Assembly (NCBI GenBank): GCA_946482345.1
Contig: CAMLRJ010000132.1
Coordinates: forward strand, 1-8,111
Reading direction: 5' to 3'
Length of the DNA stretch: 8,111 nt
From: an uncultured Cellvibrio sp.
GTDB taxonomy: Bacteria; Pseudomonadota; Gammaproteobacteria; Pseudomonadales; Cellvibrionaceae
The notes under the pieces were generated by a model that saw only the letters and a list, made by a program, of their open reading frames with translations, ran no database searches and was not told where the DNA came from. The translations under genes and the position numbers were made by a program. Each line of letters opens with the position of its first letter. The stretch's first letter is position 1. Shown here one piece after another: positions 1 to 7,090 of this stretch.

Positions 1-1
1 T

Positions 2-685
2 TTGGCGCAGGGGAATTTTGCTTCTTCAGATGGTCGTTGCAGAAGTTTTGGTGCGGGTGGCACTGGCTATGTTCCTGGTGAAGGTGTGGGTGTTGTGTTG
101 TTGAAATCCTTGGAGCAAGCAATTGCCGATAAAGATCATATTTATGGTGTGATTAAAGCGTCGCATATTAATCACGGCGGAAAAACCAATGGTTACACAG
201 TCCCCAATCCGGTACAGCAAGCTGAATTAATTAAAAAGTCATTGGAAAAAGCCAGGATAAATCCGGAAGCGATTTCCTATGTTGAAGCCCATGGTACAGG
301 AACAGAATTGGGTGATCCGATTGAAGTTGCCGGGCTTTCACAAGCTTATTCAGCACATTCTTCAAATCATCAATCTCAAAAACATCAGTATTGTGCATTG
401 GGATCTGTGAAATCCAATATTGGTCATCTTGAATCTGCCGCAGGTGTTTCAGGCCTCACCAAAATTTTGTTGCAATTGAAACACGATTTGTTGGTGCCAA
501 GCCTGCATTGTGATCAGGTGAATCCCAATATTGATTTGGAATCCTCTCCTTTTTATTTACAAAAAGAATTAACCAGCTGGACAGGAAGTTTACGCAACGC
601 AGGATTGCAAAGAACAAAACGTTGCGCAGCGATCAGTTCATTTGGTGCAGGCGGTTCCAATGGCCATTTGATTATTGAAGAATCG
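2..685 (+). other. KS-A, C-terminal half of a ketosynthase domain
   Basis: This is the back half of a condensing ketosynthase, the KS of module A. Visible motifs are the GRCRSFG and YVPGEGVG segment (residues 11-30), HGTGT with catalytic His97, the SVKSNIGH motif with catalytic His142, and the C-terminal SSFGAGGSN signature (212-220). The active-site Cys normally lies some 50 residues before the first visible residue, so it is outside the window and full activity cannot be confirmed. The domain looks clearly related to KS-B in the same protein (more than half of aligned residues identical by eye), with an extra insertion of about seven residues near 118-127. Confidence 0.93.
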
Positions 686-3600
686 CCGCTTCGTAATAAA
701 CAAATTGATCACAACAAAAAACCACGAATTTTTATTTTTTCAGCAAAAGATGAATCCAGACTGCGCGGCTATATCAATCATTTTATTAGTTTCCTGGAAA
801 CTGAAAAGGAAAATGTATCTCTGGATGATATTGCATACACCTTACAAGTGGGGCGTGATATGGAAGTTGAGCGTCTTGCAGTGATTGCAGACAACCATGA
901 AGTTTTGATCCAGCAATTAAAAGCCTATCAGTCAGCTTTGACAGCAGCAGGAATTTTTAATGCAAATGCTGCAGGTGCCAATAAAGACAATTCTTTTTTG
1001 CCTTCTGGCGAAACGGGTCGTGAATATATCAATAGTTTGATTAAGCACCGGGAGTTTTCAAAAATTGCAGCTTTATGGGTTCAGGGGGCTGTGATTGATT
1101 GGACTCTTTTACAATCAGCTACGCAGGCTTACAGAATTCCAATGCCAGCGGCACCTTTCCAGACATCTTCTTTCTGGATTAATCGCCGATCTGATTCCAC
1201 CATAGTGATGGCCTCTTCCGCCAATGCAAATTTGCATCCTTTAATTGATCGCAATATTTCAACATTTGATCAGCAAGCTTATACAAAAACATTTAAAGCC
1301 AGTGAAGTTTACCTGAAGCATCATCGTATTTTGGATAAAGCATTATTACCCGGTGCGGCTTATTTTGAAATTGCAAGAGCTGCTGCAAATCTGGCAGGAG
1401 AAAATAACATTGCTGGATTTGAAAATGTGCAATGGCAACATCCACTTTATGTCAAAGAGCCAATAGAAACCGCAATTTTGCTGGAACCTTCCATAGGAAA
1501 GGTCGCATGCGAGATTGTTGCCCATAACAATTGGCAACAGGTTTATGCATCCGGTGAATTGATTTTGGAAAAAAATAATGCCATTCAACTGCAAAACAAA
1601 AAAACAGCCATAGCGAATTTACGAAGTTCATCAGCAACTAAAATAGATGCATCCAGTTTTTATGAAAAATTAAGTATCAAGGGGTTCCAATATTCCGGAG
1701 TGTTCAAATCACTGGAATCTATTGTGATAAAAGGAAAAGAACTTGCAGCCAGCATCAATAAGGCAAGTAGGTCGGGTGATATTCACTTGTCCAACATTAT
1801 CGTGATTGATGCCGCTTTCCAGAGTTTGTTTGCACTGATAGAACAATTACATCCTCATAGTCAAACACAATATGTTCCTTCATCTTGCCGTCATTTAATT
1901 AATACAACACAGAATTTATCCATCGCCAGTGATCTATACGGGCAATTAAAGTATCAGGATGAACAAACAGGCAATCTGGTATTTGATATTCATGTTTGTG
2001 ATGAAAATGGAAATTGTCTGGTTGCTATGCATGATTTTGTTGTTGCTGCGATTGCCAATAAATCACTCGCTGTAAAAACAACCTCAAAACCGGATGTTTC
2101 CTATTGGACTGCAGATTGGAAAAAATTATCGGTTACTTCCGCAGCCAGAAATTGCAACCAAATTTATATTGATTTTGGTAAAAAACAACCTGCTGGATTT
2201 AATGGTTTACATCTTGTTCCAGACACTCAATTTATTCAAATTGATAGGCATTCCATAAAAGCAGATATTTCACAGGTGAATTCATGGAAACGAATTTTAA
2301 ATCAGTTCAATTCGGATAATCAAAAACCGGAATTGCAGATAATCATTGCAACCAAAGCTGATGGCCATGGTGATTCACTATTGGTAGACATATTCAAGAT
2401 GGCGAAATCACTGTCGATTAGCTTGATGGATAATTCTGCTATTAGCCTTGTGCATTTAACACTTCTGGTGGAAGACTATCCCTTTAATCCCGTGAAAGCT
2501 TTGACGGGTATGTTGAAGTCACTTCAGCAGGAAAACTCTCGCATTGTTTGCAGCAGCCTTGAATATCCGCATGACATCAGTGATGAAAAGTTACTGAAAA
2601 TTATCAATATAGACGCATCCAGGAATAAAACTCATAGTGTTTCAGTGATGAGCCGATATAGAGACGATCAATTTTTTGTGCAGCAATATTCTCCTTTAGC
2701 TGCTTCAGGAAATTCGGCGATCTATTTAAAAACCGGTGGCAGTTATTTAATTACCGGTGGTGCGCAGGGTATTGGCAAAATTGTGGCTGAATATTTGGCA
2801 AAAGAATATCAAGCTAATCTGATTCTTGTTGGTCGATCTGGCCACAACGAAGCGGTATCCCGGTTACTGCAAGAATTAAAATCCGTAGGCAGTGAAGCTG
2901 TTTATTTTTCGGCAGATGTCACCAACAGGGATGAGATGCAGTCTGTCATTGAAAAGTCCTATGCAAGATTGGGTTGTCTTAATGGTGTAATCCACAGTGC
3001 AGGTTGTACCCGGGATTCCTGGATTTTCAATAAAACACAGGCTGATTTTGATGCAGTTATTTCGCCAAAAATTTACGGCACGCGAATTATTGATGAAGTC
3101 ACTGCTGATCTGGATCTGGATATTTTTGTGGTCTTTTCTTCGCTGGCGTCCATCATAGGTAATGCCGGTCAAACCGATTATGCACTGGCCAATAATTATC
3201 TGGATCTGTTTGCGTATGATAGAAATCAATTAGTCGCAACAGGTGATCGCAGTGGAAAAACACTTTCCATCAATTGGCCCTATTGGTCACAAGGTGGAAT
3301 GCAGTTGTCTGCTGATAATCTGCAAAAACTTCGTGAAGAAACAGGGTTGATGCCCTTATCAAATGAAGCAGGTTTGGCGGCTTTGGAGTTTTGTATTGCT
3401 CAAGATGACACAGCACAGGTTGCGGTTAGCTATGGCGACAGTAAAATATTGAGCGGTTTATTTCAGGACAATTTCCTTAATCAGGATGTTACAGCGACAA
3501 TTCACAGCCTGGATGTTTCCAACACTTCTGAAATTAATACGGATGATGCCAGAAACTGGATTGTTAACCAGATTAAATCCCTGATCAGTATCGAAACCAA

Positions 3601-6600
3601 ATGGGATCTCAACAAAATTGTGTTGACGGAATCGTTTGGAACCTATGGTATTGATTCAGTGATGACCTTGAGCATCACCCGAAAATTATCCGGGATATTC
3701 GGTGACTTGCCCAAAACATTGTTTTTTGAATATCAGAATGTTAAGTCATTGAGTGATTATTTTGTGAAACAGCACATTGCTGTAATTGCACAAAAAATGA
3801 ATCAGGATAAATTGCAGAGTTTTCCTAATACTGAACAATTTTCTAAGCAGACTTTTTTGCCAGAAAAATTTATTAACGCCAGGCATTACAGTCGTCGTCA
3901 AAAATTAATGGCCAGCCAGCAATCAGTTAATGTAACTAACCACAAAGAACCTATTGCGATCATTGGTCTTGCCGGTCGTTATCCGGATGCAGAAAATATT
4001 CAGGATTTCTATCAGAATTTATTGGCAGGTCGCGATTCCATACAGGAAATTCCGGAATGGCGTTGGGATAACAAACAATATTTTAATAAGAGCCGCCATG
4101 CGACAGGTAAAAATTACAGTCAATGGGGTAGTTTTATTGAAAACGCAGATCAATTTGATCCTTTATTTTTTAATGTGTCACCCACTGATGCGATTACGAT
4201 GGATCCCCAGGAAAGATTATTTCTGGAATCCAGCTGGAATTGTATAGAAGATGCAGGCTACACCAAAAACCAAATGGCAAATTCCAGAACAGGTGTTTTT
4301 GCAGGCATTATGTGGAGCCACTATCATTTCAGTGGAATTGATACCGAACCTGTGCAAAGTAAAAAATACCCTGAATCCAATTATGCATCAGTCGCCAATC
4401 GGGTTTCCTATTGGTTTGGATTCACCGGCCCCAGTATGACCATCGACACTATGTGTTCGTCTTCGCTGACTGCAATTCATCTGGCCTGCGAAGCTATACG
4501 CAATAATCAGTGTGAAATGGCGATTGCAGGCGGAGTTAATTTAACTTTGCACCCTTACAAGTATTTGCAACTATCGGGCTCACAATTTTTATCAACTGAT
4601 GGTCGCTGCCGCAGTTTTGGTGAAGGCGGTGACGGTTATGTTCCCGGTGAAGGTGTCGGCAGTGTTTTATTAAAACCTTTATCAAAAGCACTTGCTGATA
4701 ACGATCATATTTATGCTGTGATCAATGCCAGTTCAATTAATCACGGCGGAAAAAGTAACGGATACAATGTTCCCAATCCACAGGCGCAAGCTGCATTAAT
4801 TCGCGAAGCGATTGATCAATCCACAATTAATCCCGCTGATATTTCTTATATAGAAGCTCACGGTACGGGAACACCCTTGGGTGATCCTATTGAGTTACAG
4901 GGGCTTAAAAAAGCCTTTGATGGAATAGATGTACCTGTGTCTTGTGCATTGGGTTCTGTTAAATCCAATATCGGGCATCTTGAAGCAGCATCCGGTATTG
5001 CGGGTTTGACCAAAGTGATTTTGCAAATGAAGGCGAAAAAATTATTTCCTTCATTACATGCAGAAACATTAAATCCGAATCTGGATTTTTCAAACTCTTC
5101 ATTCAAGGTTAATACACAACTTGATACCTGGCAGCCTGAAAATAATCGTTTTGTTGCAGGTATCAGTTCATTCGGTGCCGGTGGTAGTAATGCATTTTTA
5201 TTGGTAGAAGCTTACGCATCAAATAAACCTTCGATTCATTCATCGATTGATTATCCTGTTGTTGTACCTATATCGGCGCGTAATGAAGATTCACTTATCC
5301 AATATCTGCAAAAACTGGTTGATTTCCTGGGTGATATAAAAACAGGGCAATCACTTTTCGCCAATACCCATGATTTTGCCAGCATTGTGAAAGCCTTGCA
5401 GACAGGAAAAACAATATTCCAGTCGCGTATTGCGATTATTACCGGATCTCTGGATGACTTGATCAATAAATTAAATGCTGTAATTGCAGGTGATCAATCA
5501 GTAACGGGTATCTATAGTGGTTTTGCTGAAACAGAAATGATAGAAGAAGGAATTTATGATGGAACTGATCCATCAACACTTGATATCACAAGATTAAATG
5601 CCATAGCCAGTTATTGGGTGGGCGGCGGTAATGTCAATTTCGCAAAAATATTTAACCATATTGATGGTCGCAAGATTCCATTGCCTACTTATTGTTTTGA
5701 CAAAAAATCCTATTGGTATAAAGGAAATCCGCTAACAGTTGAAAAAGTAGCAGTGACTGAAGAAACGGGTTATTCACGTTTATTAACCAATCAATTTTTG
5801 TTGGAATCGGTCGATTTTGAAAGAAGCACGCAAAATGGACTGACATTCAAATCCAGATTTACCATGGAACATGAAGTCGTATTTAATCATCAATTTGAAG
5901 GTCGCGAATTATTGCCTGGCGCAGCTTATATTGTGATGCTACGTGAAGCCCTGGATTCGTTCGATCTTAAATCAAAAAATCAATTATCCAATGTGCGTTG
6001 GCAATCTCCAATATTTGTTGATTCGCCCGTTGATGTATTCACGACTATTGAGCGACATCAGGAGGATTGCCGGTACAAAATATGGACTGATGGAGATCGT
6101 CCTCGCGTTCATGGTGTTGGTGAGTTACATCACAGCAATTCACCCATCAGCATTGATTGGTCGCGGTTGAATGAAAAACAGTTGACCAGTTCGATTAGCC
6201 AGAATGATTTTTACGAATTATTTAAACAATATAACCTGGCTTATTCGGGCCCTTACAGATCTATTCAACATGTCAGGTTTAATGCGACAGAAGCTATTGT
6301 TGATTACGCTATACAATCTTCAGCCAAAGAAACAACCAGTGTCGCTGAAGTTGCCATTCTTGATGCCTGTTTGCAAATTTTTGTTTTATTTCATGAAAAA
6401 GTGTCGTCTGAAGTCAAACTGCCATTTTCTATTGATAAATTATTGTTTATTAAAAAGCCATCATTGACCGGAAAGTTATACGTAACCCAGGTACATGACG
6501 ATACAGGTAATGTGGTAGTCATTGATGAAAATGGAGAGGCGTGTATTTCTTTGGAAGGAATTAATTTTCATGCTGTTAACAAGCCTGCTGTTAAACCGGT

Positions 6601-7063
6601 GGCTCATACAGATAAAGTTTTTTCTGGCGGCGACAGTTTGGTTGACGCCAAAAATCAACTCATGAATCAGGTAAGAAATATTTTTTCTGCCAGTTTACAG
6701 CTGGAAGATGCAGACCTGAAAAATAAAGTGACTTTTGATCAGTATGGAATGGAATCTGTAAAAGCAATGGAAATTACACATGAGCTTGAAAAACTCTATG
6801 GACGGTTACCGTCTACCTTGCTTTACGAATATCAAACAATTTCCAGCCTGGTAGATTTTATTCTTGCAGAAAAACAGGATGTGTTGAAAAAACAAACCAA
6901 TGTTGAAAAAGATGTCGAAAATTTTCCTGTGACAAATTTACCTGCGGAGTCGTTAATTTTGAAGGAGAATACCCTTGAATTTTCAGAAGACGATTTAAGG
7001 AAAAAAATAGACCAGTTAGCTGATCATGAAATCGATAATATTTTAAATGCGTTATTAAACTAG
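2..7063 (+). CDS. Trans-AT type I polyketide synthase, 5'-truncated: (KS)-DH-KR-ACP-KS-DH-ACP
   Basis: This encodes a multimodular polyketide synthase that extends and processes an ACP-bound acyl chain in the cytoplasm. 2353 residues are visible, ending at TAG 7061-7063. The reading frame is already open at the window edge and begins inside a ketosynthase, so codon 2-4 (TTG) is not a start and the true N-terminus lies upstream. Residue n below starts at nucleotide 3n-1. Domain order: KS-A C-terminal part (1-228), KS-flanking linker (229-400), DH-A (411-685), KR-A (695-1155), ACP-A (1180-1258), KS-B (1315-1738), linker (1739-1910), DH-B (1922-2192), ACP-B (2212-2290) and C-terminal tail (2291-2353). 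No AT domain (no GHSxG-type motif or AT-sized stretch) follows either KS, which marks the trans-AT class; malonyl loading must come from a separate AT. No MT, ER, TE or NRPS domain is present. The family assignment is certain; the product and a gene name cannot be deduced. Confidence 0.97.
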   Translation: MAQGNFASSDGRCRSFGAGGTGYVPGEGVGVVLLKSLEQAIADKDHIYGVIKASHINHGGKTNGYTVPNPVQQAELIKKSLEKARINPEAISYVEAHGTGTELGDPIEVAGLSQAYSAHSSNHQSQKHQYCALGSVKSNIGHLESAAGVSGLTKILLQLKHDLLVPSLHCDQVNPNIDLESSPFYLQKELTSWTGSLRNAGLQRTKRCAAISSFGAGGSNGHLIIEESPLRNKQIDHNKKPRIFIFSAKDESRLRGYINHFISFLETEKENVSLDDIAYTLQVGRDMEVERLAVIADNHEVLIQQLKAYQSALTAAGIFNANAAGANKDNSFLPSGETGREYINSLIKHREFSKIAALWVQGAVIDWTLLQSATQAYRIPMPAAPFQTSSFWINRRSDSTIVMASSANANLHPLIDRNISTFDQQAYTKTFKASEVYLKHHRILDKALLPGAAYFEIARAAANLAGENNIAGFENVQWQHPLYVKEPIETAILLEPSIGKVACEIVAHNNWQQVYASGELILEKNNAIQLQNKKTAIANLRSSSATKIDASSFYEKLSIKGFQYSGVFKSLESIVIKGKELAASINKASRSGDIHLSNIIVIDAAFQSLFALIEQLHPHSQTQYVPSSCRHLINTTQNLSIASDLYGQLKYQDEQTGNLVFDIHVCDENGNCLVAMHDFVVAAIANKSLAVKTTSKPDVSYWTADWKKLSVTSAARNCNQIYIDFGKKQPAGFNGLHLVPDTQFIQIDRHSIKADISQVNSWKRILNQFNSDNQKPELQIIIATKADGHGDSLLVDIFKMAKSLSISLMDNSAISLVHLTLLVEDYPFNPVKALTGMLKSLQQENSRIVCSSLEYPHDISDEKLLKIINIDASRNKTHSVSVMSRYRDDQFFVQQYSPLAASGNSAIYLKTGGSYLITGGAQGIGKIVAEYLAKEYQANLILVGRSGHNEAVSRLLQELKSVGSEAVYFSADVTNRDEMQSVIEKSYARLGCLNGVIHSAGCTRDSWIFNKTQADFDAVISPKIYGTRIIDEVTADLDLDIFVVFSSLASIIGNAGQTDYALANNYLDLFAYDRNQLVATGDRSGKTLSINWPYWSQGGMQLSADNLQKLREETGLMPLSNEAGLAALEFCIAQDDTAQVAVSYGDSKILSGLFQDNFLNQDVTATIHSLDVSNTSEINTDDARNWIVNQIKSLISIETKWDLNKIVLTESFGTYGIDSVMTLSITRKLSGIFGDLPKTLFFEYQNVKSLSDYFVKQHIAVIAQKMNQDKLQSFPNTEQFSKQTFLPEKFINARHYSRRQKLMASQQSVNVTNHKEPIAIIGLAGRYPDAENIQDFYQNLLAGRDSIQEIPEWRWDNKQYFNKSRHATGKNYSQWGSFIENADQFDPLFFNVSPTDAITMDPQERLFLESSWNCIEDAGYTKNQMANSRTGVFAGIMWSHYHFSGIDTEPVQSKKYPESNYASVANRVSYWFGFTGPSMTIDTMCSSSLTAIHLACEAIRNNQCEMAIAGGVNLTLHPYKYLQLSGSQFLSTDGRCRSFGEGGDGYVPGEGVGSVLLKPLSKALADNDHIYAVINASSINHGGKSNGYNVPNPQAQAALIREAIDQSTINPADISYIEAHGTGTPLGDPIELQGLKKAFDGIDVPVSCALGSVKSNIGHLEAASGIAGLTKVILQMKAKKLFPSLHAETLNPNLDFSNSSFKVNTQLDTWQPENNRFVAGISSFGAGGSNAFLLVEAYASNKPSIHSSIDYPVVVPISARNEDSLIQYLQKLVDFLGDIKTGQSLFANTHDFASIVKALQTGKTIFQSRIAIITGSLDDLINKLNAVIAGDQSVTGIYSGFAETEMIEEGIYDGTDPSTLDITRLNAIASYWVGGGNVNFAKIFNHIDGRKIPLPTYCFDKKSYWYKGNPLTVEKVAVTEETGYSRLLTNQFLLESVDFERSTQNGLTFKSRFTMEHEVVFNHQFEGRELLPGAAYIVMLREALDSFDLKSKNQLSNVRWQSPIFVDSPVDVFTTIERHQEDCRYKIWTDGDRPRVHGVGELHHSNSPISIDWSRLNEKQLTSSISQNDFYELFKQYNLAYSGPYRSIQHVRFNATEAIVDYAIQSSAKETTSVAEVAILDACLQIFVLFHEKVSSEVKLPFSIDKLLFIKKPSLTGKLYVTQVHDDTGNVVVIDENGEACISLEGINFHAVNKPAVKPVAHTDKVFSGGDSLVDAKNQLMNQVRNIFSASLQLEDADLKNKVTFDQYGMESVKAMEITHELEKLYGRLPSTLLYEYQTISSLVDFILAEKQDVLKKQTNVEKDVENFPVTNLPAESLILKENTLEFSEDDLRKKIDQLADHEIDNILNALLN
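686..1201 (+). other. KS-flanking linker subdomain of module A (no AT present)
   Basis: About 170 residues join KS-A to the dehydratase. The stretch starts with the typical post-KS strand (IFIFSAKDESRLRGY) and ends with a degenerate form of the LPxYPFxxxxYW boundary (PMPAAPFQTSSFW, residues 380-392). In cis-AT synthases an acyltransferase of about 300 residues would sit between these two landmarks; here it is missing. This is the direct sequence evidence that the line is trans-AT and depends on a discrete AT encoded elsewhere. Confidence 0.85.
1232..2056 (+). other. DH-A, dehydratase domain of module A with altered motifs
   Basis: This is a double-hotdog dehydratase, expected to remove water from the beta-hydroxyacyl-ACP made by KR-A. 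The domain opens with HPLID (412-416). Catalytic His441 lies in an HxxxDxxxxP motif (His441, Asp445, Pro450): the usual Gly four residues after the His is Asp. The second catalytic element is intact as Asp603-x3-Gln607. The usual GxxYGPxF motif reads GFQYSGVF (561-568), so Gly-Pro is replaced by Ser-Gly. Catalytic His and Asp are both present and activity is possible, but the substitutions leave it uncertain. A pyran-forming or double-bond-shifting DH variant is less likely, because the Asp is retained and a KR is present. Confidence 0.85.
2084..3466 (+). other. KR-A, active B-type-like ketoreductase domain
   Basis: This is an NADPH-dependent ketoreductase that reduces the beta-keto group formed by module A. 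The first ~200 residues (695-905) are the structural half with no catalytic residues. The catalytic Rossmann half begins at the nucleotide-binding motif TGGAQGIG (918-925) and has the cofactor-binding Arg945 in LVGRS. The catalytic tetrad is complete: Lys1023, Ser1047, Tyr1060 (13 residues after the Ser) and Asn1064, within YALANN. The region matching the LDD motif reads TRDS with Asp1005, and no Trp lies eight residues before the Tyr. By the usual rule this points to B-type stereochemistry (D-configured hydroxyl), the configuration that DH domains normally dehydrate to E-alkenes. Confidence 0.93.
3539..3775 (+). other. ACP-A, acyl carrier protein of module A
   Basis: This four-helix carrier domain holds the growing chain on a 4'-phosphopantetheine arm. 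The attachment site is Ser1219 in YGIDSVMTL, matching the carrier consensus GxDS. Helix 3-4 features follow (LPKTLFFEYQNVKSLSDYF), which is the form typical of trans-AT carrier domains. The Trp that marks ACPs used for beta-branching (HMGS cassettes) is not seen after the Ser, so ordinary chain carriage is inferred. A ~55-residue polar linker (1259-1314) leads to KS-B. Confidence 0.93.
3944..5215 (+). other. KS-B, complete ketosynthase with intact catalytic triad
   Basis: This is a full ketosynthase that accepts the chain from ACP-A and should condense it with a malonyl unit on ACP-B. It starts at EPIAIIGLAGRYP (1316-1328). The active-site Cys1485 lies in DTMCSSSLTAIH, His1620 in HGTGT and His1659 in KSNIGH, so nothing needed for decarboxylative condensation is missing. 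The end is marked by SSFGAGGSN (1722-1730). In trans-AT lines, KS domains of KR-less KS-DH-ACP modules are often non-elongating and lack the HGTGT His; this one is not of that type by residue inspection. The substrate clade was not determined. Confidence 0.95.
5216..5731 (+). other. KS-flanking linker subdomain of module B (no AT present)
   Basis: This is the second KS-flanking linker, from the strand VVVPISARNEDSLIQYL (1753-1769) to the boundary LPTYCFDKKSYW (1894-1905). The boundary is a clear LPxYPFxxxxYW motif with Cys in place of the second Pro. As in module A, no acyltransferase is inserted, so this module also needs an AT in trans. Confidence 0.82.
5765..6577 (+). other. DH-B, dehydratase domain of module B with intact catalytic dyad
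   Basis: This second dehydratase-fold domain has catalytic His1963 in a perfect HxxxGxxxxP motif (His1963, Gly1967, Pro1972, followed by GAAY) and Asp2121-x3-Gln2125 (DACLQ). The GxxYGPxF region reads LAYSGPYRSI, again with Ser-Gly where Gly-Pro is usual. The HPL opening of typical DH domains is not evident, so the N-terminal edge is approximate. By residues it should be catalytically competent, yet no ketoreductase lies between it and ACP-B to make a beta-hydroxyl substrate. It may use a hydroxyl produced by another domain. A double-bond-shifting variant is less likely because those typically lose the catalytic Asp. Confidence 0.82.
6635..6871 (+). other. ACP-B, acyl carrier protein of module B
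   Basis: This carrier domain is the last catalytic-line domain of the protein and hands the chain to KS-C on the next protein. The phosphopantetheine site is Ser2252 in YGMESVKAM, where Glu replaces the usual Asp before the Ser (GxDS). The following LPSTLLYEYQTISSLVDFI resembles the matching part of ACP-A, supporting a functional carrier fold. No beta-branching Trp is seen. Confidence 0.9.
6872..7060 (+). other. C-terminal tail, putative docking element
   Basis: About 63 residues follow ACP-B. The first part is polar and probably flexible (2291-2325). The last ~27 residues (SEDDLRKKIDQLADHEIDNI and onward to LLN) have a leucine/isoleucine spacing that suggests one or two amphipathic helices. 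A tail of this type, between the last ACP of one subunit and the first KS of the next, is where intersubunit docking segments sit, so a docking role is inferred from position and composition only. Confidence 0.5.
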
Positions 7064-7077
7064 TTTTGGTAGTCAAC

Positions 7078-7083
7078 AAGGAG
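7078..7083 (+). promoter_or_regulatory. Ribosome binding site of the second PKS gene
   Basis: AAGGAG is a near-perfect Shine-Dalgarno sequence, with seven bases between it and the ATG at 7091. It fixes the start of the second gene. The 27-bp gap between the two genes holds nothing else: no promoter or terminator is visible, consistent with co-transcription. Confidence 0.85.
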
Positions 7084-7090
7084 ATAGGTT

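Noticed and set aside
2..4. TTG at the window edge as a start codon for the first protein
   Set aside because: The translation begins in the middle of a ketosynthase, downstream of where its active-site Cys must lie, so the frame continues upstream of the window.
2057..2720. Possible extra domain (methyltransferase or pyran synthase) between DH-A and the KR catalytic core
   Set aside because: The stretch matches the length and position of the structural half of a KR; no SAM-binding or second HxxxGxxxxP motif is present.
2732..2761. Short direct repeat of ACCGGTGG
   Set aside because: It encodes two Thr-Gly-Gly triplets around the KR nucleotide-binding motif and is explained by the protein sequence.
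2876..3229. Antisense open frame of 117 codons on the minus strand
   Set aside because: It lies entirely within the KR-A coding region, has no ribosome binding site of note and shows no recognisable domain; it is a shadow of the PKS frame.
3954..4439. Two alternative-frame open stretches on the plus strand within KS-B
   Set aside because: Both overlap the strongly conserved KS-B sequence in another frame and have no family resemblance.
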